Shown here: piece by piece, positions 48,136 through 54,013 of the stretch
Position numbering within the stretch: the first letter of the stretch is position 1
Layout of the letters: the number at the start of each line of letters is the position of its first letter
Notes under the pieces: generated by a model
Seen by the model: the letters and a program-made list of their open reading frames with translations, nothing else
Told to the model about the DNA's origin: nothing
Database searches by the model: none
From: Deltaproteobacteria bacterium
Lineage (GTDB): Bacteria; Desulfobacterota; Binatia; Binatales; Binataceae
Length of the DNA stretch: 54,013 bases
Reading direction: 5' to 3'
NCBI GenBank assembly: GCA_021794015.1
Contig: JAJYRQ010000026.1
Location: 1 to 54,013 of the forward strand
Program-made: the position numbers and the translations under genes

Positions 48136-49333
48136 TCTCGCGCTAAGCGGCTCGCGCCACTACGCGCTGGGGCTCATGTCGGGGACCTCGCACGACGGCA
48201 TCAGCGCAGCGCTGGTAAGGATTGACGGGGGCGCTCCGCAGCCGGTTAAGCTGCTCGGATTTCGCACTTATCCGTACTCGGGGGCGTTGCGCGGGGCGCT
48301 GCTTAGGGCCTCTTCGGGTGCTGCCCTCGAAGCCGTCGAGCTGGCGCAGCTCAATTTCAGGCTGGGCGCGCGTCTGGGGCGGGCAGCGCTGGCGCTGTTG
48401 CGCGCCGTTGCTTTTCCAGCGCGGCGCCTGTCATTCATTGGCTCCCACGGACACACCGTGGCGCATCAGCCGCCCGGCAGCGCCGGCCGAGGCCGCCCGC
48501 TTGCCGGTGCGACCCTGCAGATTGGGGAGCCGGCCGTGATAGCCGCGATGACCGGCGTCGCGGTGGTCGCAGACTTTCGCCCGATGGATGTAGCGCTGGG
48601 CGGGCAGGGGGCGCCGCTAGTCCCGGCCGTCCATCGGATGCTTTTCGGGGATGCGCGGCGCGGCCGCGTGGTGCAGAATATCGGCGGAATTGCCAACGCC
48701 ACTTACCTCCCGCCCCGGACCACCCCGGCGCCGATGGTTGCCTTCGATACCGGACCGGGCGTGATGCTGATCGACGCACTGGCGGCGCGTCTTACCAACG
48801 GCAAGCAGCGGATGGACCGCGACGGGCGTCTGGCCGCGCGCGGACGCGTCGTTCCGGCGCTGCTTGAGTGGCTGATGCGCCATCCCTACCTGCGCAAAAA
48901 GCCGCCCAAGACTACCGGCCGGGAAACCTTCGGCGCCGCTTACCTCGAACGGGTCGTTGCGCGGGCCCGCCGCGACGCGGTCAGCGACTATGATCTGGCG
49001 GCGACGCTGACCGCGTTCAGCGCGGCCTCGATTGCGGACGCTGTACGGCGCTTCATAATTGCGCGCGGGCCGGCCGATGAGGTTGTCGTTACGGGTGGGG
49101 GCGCCCGCAACCCCACGCTGATGCGGATGCTCAAGGCGGAACTGGGCGACATCCCCCTCATCCGCGCTGCGCTGCTGGGCGTGGACGGCGACGCACTCGA
49201 GGCGGTCGCCTTCGCCATTCTCGGCTACCTGGCCTTGCGCGGCCTGCCGGGCAACGTGCCTGCGGCCACCGGCGCTCGCCTTCCCGCGGTGCTGGGCAAG
49301 CTCACCCTGCCGCCGAGCGGCCTGGCGGACTAG
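48122..49333 (+). CDS. anmK: Anhydro-N-acetylmuramic acid kinase
   Basis: Phosphorylates and opens 1,6-anhydro-MurNAc to MurNAc-6-P in peptidoglycan recycling. At 403 residues it is slightly longer than the usual 370. Motifs are YALGLMSGTSHDGISAALV (15-33), SFIGSHGHTVAHQP, VVADFRPMDVALGGQGAPLV, VVQNIGGIANATYLP, AFDTGPGVMLIDAL and VVVTGGGARNPTLM. The ATG at 48122 lies inside the end of the preceding gene, so the two are coupled. MurNAc-6-P would next need MurQ to give GlcNAc-6-P, which NagA deacetylates; murQ is not in the window. Confidence 0.93.
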   Translation: MSRISLALSGSRHYALGLMSGTSHDGISAALVRIDGGAPQPVKLLGFRTYPYSGALRGALLRASSGAALEAVELAQLNFRLGARLGRAALALLRAVAFPARRLSFIGSHGHTVAHQPPGSAGRGRPLAGATLQIGEPAVIAAMTGVAVVADFRPMDVALGGQGAPLVPAVHRMLFGDARRGRVVQNIGGIANATYLPPRTTPAPMVAFDTGPGVMLIDALAARLTNGKQRMDRDGRLAARGRVVPALLEWLMRHPYLRKKPPKTTGRETFGAAYLERVVARARRDAVSDYDLAATLTAFSAASIADAVRRFIIARGPADEVVVTGGGARNPTLMRMLKAELGDIPLIRAALLGVDGDALEAVAFAILGYLALRGLPGNVPAATGARLPAVLGKLTLPPSGLAD

Positions 49334-49659
49334 GCGCCGACGTTCGGCTTGCTGCGGGTCGGCCCGTCGCAGGCTAAGCGTCCGCTGAAGTTCATCGGCC
49401 GCGAAGATTCCAAGCCGAATTTACCAAGGGCCGTACATTCATCCTAGCCGCTGGGTGCCGGTCGCCAGTAGCCTTGCGGCGAAACACAGGGTTGCGCTGG
49501 GAGCGCTTTTGGTGGCGCCGGTAATGGCGACAAGGCGCGCGTCCCGGCCGCACAAAGGCTGCTGGTTGCGGGCAAAGCCAGCCGGCGCTGCAGTAGCGTT
49601 GGCGCGCAAGCTGAGTCGCTGCGACGGCAAACGTATCTCCGCACGGGAGGACTGACAGG
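49334..49659. other. Intergenic region after anmK
   Basis: About 325 bases. Directly after the anmK stop are two small GC hairpins: GCCGA-CGT-TCGGC at 49336-49348 and CTGCGGG/CCCGTCGCAG at 49352-49372. They might act as a terminator, although no T-run follows. The rest shows no gene on either strand. The ribosome site GGGAGG of the next gene is at its right end. Confidence 0.4.
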
Positions 49660-51288
49660 ATGGCAAGGCTGATACGGCTTATTGGGGGTTGTTTGTTTTT
49701 CTCTTTGCTGATTCTCGCCGGGCCGGGGGCCGCGGGCGCGGCCACGCTTGGCGGGAAGGTCACCGACGGCAACGGCCGCGCGCTAAGCGGCGTCTATGTA
49801 AGCGCCAAGGACCTCGTCAGGAAAATGGCTGTCAGCGTCCTGAGCGACGCGCATGGCAGGTACGAGATTGCCGGTCTCTTTCCCAGCCGCTACCGGGTCA
49901 GGGTTCGTCGTATCGGGTTTCAACCTCTGACGCTGGACGGCGTGGTGGTCGGTGACAGCGGCGCGACACGGAATTTCCGGCTCGCTGCCAGCTCGGAGAT
50001 CGGGCAGCAAATGCCTGCCAACGCGTGGCTCGCCTCGCTTCCCGCGGGCCCGATGAAGTCGAAATTTCTGGTTGGTTGCACCATATGTCACCAATTTGGC
50101 AACGCCGCCACGCGCGCTCCGCGTTCGGCGCAAGAATGGTCGCAGCTTTACCCCAAGATGCGCCAAATTGCCAGTCTGGGCAGCGAAAACCAGGGATACG
50201 CGCACCTGCTCGACGACCTGGACCCGCAGCAGCTTGGTCAATGGCTTGCAGCCAACGGGTTCGGTCCGCACGCCGCGCATCATTTCACGGCTCCGCCTGC
50301 GGCGACGGGTGCAGCGTTGCACGCCGTCGTAACCGAGTACGACGTTGGCGGCCCGATGGCAGGCGCTCACGATATGGCTATCGACCCGACTACCGGAATG
50401 GCTTGGGTCGGTGACTTTTTCCCCGGCCTCCTCATCCGCATCAACCCGATAAACAACGCGCAGAAAACCTACCAGTCCCCGGTCAGGGGCGGCGGGCTTC
50501 ATACGCTTCAGTTCGACCGTAACGGCATACTGTGGTGTACCCTGATGCTCAGCGAGATGGTCGCCAGCTTCGACCCTAAGACCGGTCAGTTCAACATATA
50601 TGATCACTTCAGCAGAGGAAGTGCGACACACAGCTTCGCTACCGACGCTTTCGGCTACATTCAGTATGACCGCCACGGCCGGCTCTGGCTGTCTGAGTTT
50701 ATGGGCAACGCAGTGGCCAGTTTGGACCCAAAGTCCGGCCAAGTGCGAGAATACCCCTCACCATCCCGGGTCGGGCACCCCTACGGCATCGCGCTCGATA
50801 GCAAGGAACACGTCTGGTACGCCAAGTACGGGTCGAATCTGATCGACGAACTTGATCCCGAAAGCGGCCGAGTGACGGAGCATAGGATGCCTGGCGCGGA
50901 CAGCTCCCCGCACCGCATTACGATCGACGCCAAGGATCGGCTGTGGACCCCGGACGACGGTTACAGCAGCTTGGTGATGTACGACATCGCCAAGGGCACC
51001 TTCAAAAGCTATCCCCTGCCGGACAAGGATTCCTCTCCGTACGCTGCCAGAGTTGACGGCGCCACCGGGAGAATCTGGGTTAACGTCCCGGGCGCGGACG
51101 CGATTTACCGCTTCGACCCCGCCACCGAGCGTTTTACCATCTTCAGGCTGCCCTCCCCCGTCTCGTACACGCGGATGGTGTCTATCGACTACGCGACCGG
51201 CGATATCTGGAGCTCGCTGTCAAATCTTCCCACGGGCCACATGGGTCGAGACCACGCTGAGGTCATACGCCTGCACCTGGCCCAATAG
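49660..51288 (+). CDS. Secreted carboxypeptidase-regulatory-like / CxxCH / Vgb-like beta-propeller protein
   Basis: A 542-residue exported protein with GGGAGG before its ATG and a signal peptide (CLFFSLLILAGPGAAGA, cut near 27). Domain 1 (28-110) is a CarboxypepD_reg-like beta-sandwich (GGKVTDGNGRALSGVYVSA, GRYEIAGL). Then CTICH at 140-144 is one c-type heme attachment motif in a small helical segment. From about 215 to the end, a six- or seven-bladed propeller of the virginiamycin-B-lyase/NHL kind follows (AHDMAIDPTTGMAWVGDFF, NGILWCTLMLSEMVASFDP, GRLWLSEFMGNAVASLDP, GHPYGIALDSKEHVWYA). Such fusions may be periplasmic dehydrogenase-like or signalling proteins; activity is not known. It is convergent with the AraC regulator, 75 bases apart. 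Confidence 0.8.
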   Translation: MARLIRLIGGCLFFSLLILAGPGAAGAATLGGKVTDGNGRALSGVYVSAKDLVRKMAVSVLSDAHGRYEIAGLFPSRYRVRVRRIGFQPLTLDGVVVGDSGATRNFRLAASSEIGQQMPANAWLASLPAGPMKSKFLVGCTICHQFGNAATRAPRSAQEWSQLYPKMRQIASLGSENQGYAHLLDDLDPQQLGQWLAANGFGPHAAHHFTAPPAATGAALHAVVTEYDVGGPMAGAHDMAIDPTTGMAWVGDFFPGLLIRINPINNAQKTYQSPVRGGGLHTLQFDRNGILWCTLMLSEMVASFDPKTGQFNIYDHFSRGSATHSFATDAFGYIQYDRHGRLWLSEFMGNAVASLDPKSGQVREYPSPSRVGHPYGIALDSKEHVWYAKYGSNLIDELDPESGRVTEHRMPGADSSPHRITIDAKDRLWTPDDGYSSLVMYDIAKGTFKSYPLPDKDSSPYAARVDGATGRIWVNVPGADAIYRFDPATERFTIFRLPSPVSYTRMVSIDYATGDIWSSLSNLPTGHMGRDHAEVIRLHLAQ

Positions 51289-51363
51289 CTCGATCTGCGA
51301 CCTTGCAGGCGATGGGCGCCGCAGTGAGCGACGGTGTTGGAAGTCGAGAGGAGGCAAAAGGCG

Positions 51364-52356
51364 TCAGCGCCGATCGAGATAGCGCCTCGGGGTGGTACCG
51401 ACGATGCTACGAAAGACGCGCGTGAAATGACTCTGGTCGCTGAAGCCGAGTTCGGCGCTGACGGCGGAGATCGCTCCGTCGCGGCGCCGAAGCAGCGCCT
51501 TGGCAGCCTCGACCCGGGATTGGAGCACGTATTGGTGCGGCGACAGGCCGGTGCTTTGCCTGAAGGCGAGAGCAAAGTGGGACCTGCTCACGCGCGCTAC
51601 GCCGGCAAGTTCGCCCAGGCGAAGGGGTCTTCCCAGGTTCTCCTTTATGTGCTCCAGTACCTGTTTCAGCCGATGGCGAGGAAGCCCGCCTCTCTCCCCG
51701 GCGAGCATCTTCGGCGAAAAGACGCAGTAATGCCGGAGCAAGTGCGCCGCAAGCGCCGTGCCCAGACAATCCCCGTAAAGGCGGTCGCGCATGGCACCGG
51801 CCTCCAGCCCCGACTTTAGACCAAGCACCAGGTGCGCGATGAATGGGTCGCGGAAGGTGCAAACGCTCCTGATTTCGACCCGGTTGCCCGACGCCCACCC
51901 CGCTTCCTCCGCGATTCTCGAAAGCAATTGCGGCTCAAGATAGACGTGCACCACGCTGGTCGTGTTCGACCAGTACCATCGGCTGGGAATCCCGGCAGGC
52001 AGGAGCGTCAGGTCGCCCGGGCGAGCCTGCCCTTCGTGGATACTGGACCCTCGTGACTGCACGAGACGGTTGACCGGGCTCAAACACAAGAGGAGACAGA
52101 CGGCGCGGGATGGCGGAATTTCAACCTCGGCCGGAAGGTGATTTTCGTGTACGTCGACCCGAAACTCGGCCCACCCCAACGCTGAGCTCGACGCAGTCGA
52201 GGTATCGCGCAGCAGGGCTTCGATGCCTTCAGGCGCGATGAGGGGCGGGACGCCAGCGCGCGCCAGCGTGGTACGTTCCCCTGCGGGGTAGGGGTTAGGG
52301 CTAATGTCGGTCGCGGCTGAGACGGCATGCCCTCCACGTGCAGAAGCAGCCCGCAT
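51364..52356 (-). CDS. AraC-family transcriptional regulator
   Basis: A 330-residue regulator. The C-terminal DNA-binding domain (about 235-328) has two helix-turn-helix units: LGELAGVARVSRSHFALAFR and ISAVSAELGFSDQSHFTRVF, the second with the AraC signature ending GTTPRRYL. The N-terminal part has a cupin-like pattern (GDLTLLPAGIPSRWYWSNTT) with VVHVYLEPQLLSRIAEEAG, matching AraC members that sense aromatic or amphipathic effectors. The ATG at 52356 is chosen; a GTG at 52365 is nine bases upstream. It may control the convergent CxxCH/propeller gene or itself. Confidence 0.88.
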   Translation of the reverse strand: MRAASARGGHAVSAATDISPNPYPAGERTTLARAGVPPLIAPEGIEALLRDTSTASSSALGWAEFRVDVHENHLPAEVEIPPSRAVCLLLCLSPVNRLVQSRGSSIHEGQARPGDLTLLPAGIPSRWYWSNTTSVVHVYLEPQLLSRIAEEAGWASGNRVEIRSVCTFRDPFIAHLVLGLKSGLEAGAMRDRLYGDCLGTALAAHLLRHYCVFSPKMLAGERGGLPRHRLKQVLEHIKENLGRPLRLGELAGVARVSRSHFALAFRQSTGLSPHQYVLQSRVEAAKALLRRRDGAISAVSAELGFSDQSHFTRVFRSIVGTTPRRYLDRR

Positions 52357-52558
52357 ATCTAGCACAAGAATGGCTTAACGATCAATGAGACCGGAGCCCA
52401 AGGCATAAGAGGGTTTCCAGCTCCGCTCCGGCCCGGTCCGGACTCGGCCGCCAAGGCGCTTGCCCGAGTAACCCGTGTTTGCCCGTTCGCGCGACGAAAT
52501 ACCACGCTACGAGCCAACCTAGTGTGCCGTCCCGTAAATAACTTTGAGAAGTCCAGCC

Positions 52559-52686
52559 GTCATCCTGAGCGCCAGCGAAGCATCTCGCCCGGTCTTCCGG
52601 GCGAACTGGCTGGGCGCGGTGGGCCGCGCGAGACCCTTTACTTCCAATACGGTCGCTTCACTCCAGCAGCCTCCGTTCAGGATGAC
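52559..52686. mobile_element. MITE-like element with terminal inverted repeats
   Basis: A 128-base element bounded by perfect 10-base inverted repeats GTCATCCTGA (52559-52568) and TCAGGATGAC (52677-52686). Inside are AGCGAAGCATCTCG and, further on, CGAGACCC and CGGTCGCTTC as imperfect counterparts, plus a hairpin CCCGG-TCTT-CCGGG. Elements with GTCATCCTGAG ends and an AGCGAAG/ATCTC inner repeat are widespread as dispersed non-autonomous repeats in many bacterial genomes. No transposase belongs to it here, and no target duplication could be confirmed by eye. Confidence 0.65.
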
Positions 52687-53138
52687 CGATTATTGGCCGG
52701 CCTTGAGCATTTCGTAACTCATTTGGGGAGACAACACTAGGCAGGCCGCGACAAAACGCGGCGGCGGTCTATCCCAGCGTGCGCAAGGCACCGTTCCGGG
52801 ACTTAGCGGTTACTTGCGTGGTGCGACCATCGCACGGTTCGCCAGCCGTGGCGCGGAGTCCGTCGAGGCGTCTCTCGCGAAACATCAGGCGCTCTTCGAG
52901 CCCCGAGAGAGCGAGACCGAGCCAGGCAGGCCGAGCGTGGAATTCGGGTCAGGGTTAGCGCGCATTGCTACTCGTTACGACCCTTTGTAATGGGCGTAAC
53001 GGCCTGTTACTGAATCAAAGAAAGCCTTAGGACAGCTTGGGGAAGCGGCGTTCTCGCAGCCGTGCGCGCTTGATCACCGAGATGCCATTTAAGGCCCAGA
53101 GGAGGGGAGACGAGGACGTCATTTCAACGAAAGAAGCC
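52687..53138. other. Intergenic region before the terminal lipoprotein gene
   Basis: About 450 bases with no convincing gene on either strand. A small hairpin CACGG/CCGTG around 52833-52851 is seen. The stretch near 52965-53030 is A/T-richer and may hold the promoter of the downstream gene, but no clear pair is evident. Confidence 0.35.
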
Positions 53139-53880
53139 GATGGCGCGATTAGCCGGCTTAGCGGCGCTGCTCTTCGGCATGACGGTCGTAGCGGGCGCCT
53201 GCGGGCCGAATAACACTCCAACGCCGGCACCGACGCCCGCTCCAACGCCGGCGCCGGTCTCGCTTTCCGGGGCCGCGTCGCAGGGGCCGATGACGGGCAG
53301 CACGGTCACCGCGTACGCCGTCAACTCCAGCGATGGTTCCAACATTACGCCGGCGCTCGCGAGTACTTCCACCAACAGCAGCGGCCAATTCAACCTTGCG
53401 ATTGCGCCCCAAAGCGGTCCGGTGCGAATCACCGTAAGCGGCGGCAGCTTCAGCAGCGAGATGAACGGGGCAACCATCAGCGCGCCGGGAACGGTCTCGC
53501 TGCTGCTGACGAGCGCCAGTTCCACTGTCTCGGGGCTATCGATGAATCCGCTTTCGACCTTCGTCGATTCGCGCACGGTGGGATTGCTCGCGGCAGGCGG
53601 GACGACGTTTAGCGCAGCGCTGAGCGCGGCGACCGCGCAGATCGAAAAGATTTACGGACTCACGACCGACCCGGGCACGCTTACGCCGGACTACGCCACC
53701 ACCGGCACCGACGCCGCCAATCTCGGTCTAATCCTCGGCGCAATCATTAATCAAGACCAGCACCGGTGTCCGGCGGCGCCGGGCGGGCTGGTGACCGCCC
53801 TGGCCTGCGACATTTCCGATGGAGTATTCGATGGGAAGGGGCCGAGCGGCGCGACGGTCAGCTATTGCAGCGGGAACCTG
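53139..53880 (+). CDS. Lipoprotein, joined in frame to a transposase fragment
   Basis: Starts at ATG 53139 with AAGAAG just upstream. A signal segment (AGLAALLFGMTVVAGAC) puts the lipidated Cys at residue 21. A proline/threonine linker (TPTPAPTPAPTPAP) is followed by a carboxypeptidase-regulatory-like beta-sandwich (LSGAASQGPMTGSTVTAYAV, NSSGQFNLAIAPQSGPVRI), then a helical segment (AALSAATAQIEKIYGL, DAANLGLILGAIINQDQ) and DGVFDGKGPSG. This resembles large exported lipoproteins of unknown role. The frame stays open to the window end, but after about residue 247 (GNLPA) the sequence becomes transposase-like, so the native C-terminus is missing. The junction position is approximate. Confidence 0.7.
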
Positions 53881-54013
53881 CCGGCGCAGGCCCGGCTGGA
53901 GCAGGCGCTGGCCGAGCTGCCCAAAGTTGCGGCGCACAAGCACCAGCAGGAGGGCGCGGCCGAGCCGCGGGTTTCCAGCACCGACCCCGAGGCGCGGGTA
54001 ATGAAGATGGGCG
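53881..54013 (+). mobile_element. Transposase (IS1182-like) internal fragment, cut by the window end
   Basis: The last 44 codons read RLEQALAELPKVAA, then EPRVSSTDPEARVMKMG, an almost exact form of the conserved middle section (STTDPEARVMKMADGG) of IS1182-type DDE transposases. The N-terminal half of the transposase and the left end of an IS are absent: the preceding sequence is the lipoprotein in the same frame. So this is either a truncated element inserted in frame or an assembly join inside a repeated IS at a contig end. Confidence 0.65.

Noticed and set aside
1..54013. CRISPR array, rRNA or tRNA genes
   Set aside because: No regularly spaced repeats of 24-40 bases and no rRNA or tRNA hallmark sequences were found on reading both strands. 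A tool scan (tRNAscan-SE, Infernal) would be needed to exclude divergent cases.

Overview
The window is a GC-rich bacterial chromosome segment, coding-dense with mostly short intergenic gaps. Two 60-base lines counted by hand gave 43/60 GC in gdh and 32/60 in the accessory gene near 18.7 kb. The gene set (glnD, a very large NAD-glutamate dehydrogenase, anmK, lipoproteins, an AMIN-domain amidase) suggests a Gram-negative-type free-living heterotroph from a poorly cultured lineage; a Desulfobacterota/Binatota-like affiliation is only a guess. No rRNA, tRNA or CRISPR array was seen. Both window ends cut through genes.

Layout. 1-405: 3' end of a kelch-repeat protein. 0.5-10.5 kb, all on the minus strand: mutS, cell-wall amidase, glnD, xerD, an M50 protease, scpA, scpB. 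The last five are tightly packed: neighbours from glnD to scpA overlap by 4 bases, and scpB follows after 16. 10.9-17.6 kb: a domain-permuted NDP-forming acyl-CoA synthetase, a CBS-pair protein, a thiolase and an MFS transporter, with decayed genes between them. 17.6-19.4 kb: an accessory patch of lower GC with a probable HEPN-type protein, a small membrane protein and a lipoprotein. 19.5-26.8 kb: two tandem exported PEBP/YbhB proteins, then glcDEF (glycolate/lactate-type oxidase) with glcD broken by an in-frame TAA, then a TetA-like MFS pump. 27-34.9 kb: a beta-solenoid membrane protein, ispH, a moaD-moaE fusion with mogA, a cold-shock protein, a biotinyl-domain protein and an RlmD-type rRNA methyltransferase. 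35-38 kb: an ABM monooxygenase, a rhodanese-CBS gene whose catalytic cysteine codon is TGA, and a FAD oxidoreductase. 38.2-42.9 kb: the large gdh. 43-45.6 kb: a membrane protein, a decayed partial copy of it, a broken PD-(D/E)XK nuclease and a palindromic repeat. 45.7-49.3 kb: an amino-sugar recycling set (nagA, a cytosolic-looking periplasmic-binding-fold protein, anmK). 49.7-52.4 kb: a secreted CxxCH/beta-propeller protein and a convergent AraC regulator. 52.6 kb to the end: a MITE-like inverted-repeat element and a lipoprotein reading in frame into a transposase fragment.

Themes. The housekeeping half is conventional (chromosome segregation, nitrogen sensing through GlnD plus glutamate oxidation, molybdopterin and isoprenoid synthesis, wall recycling). 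The unusual theme is the number of genes interrupted by single in-frame stops or frameshifts (13.2-13.9, 17.6-18.1, 24.7, 35.9 and 44.6 kb). Most look like decay or sequence error. The TGA at 35904-35906 stands apart because it falls exactly on a predicted catalytic cysteine and is followed by a hairpin at SECIS-like distance, so selenocysteine should be tested before the gene is called a pseudogene.
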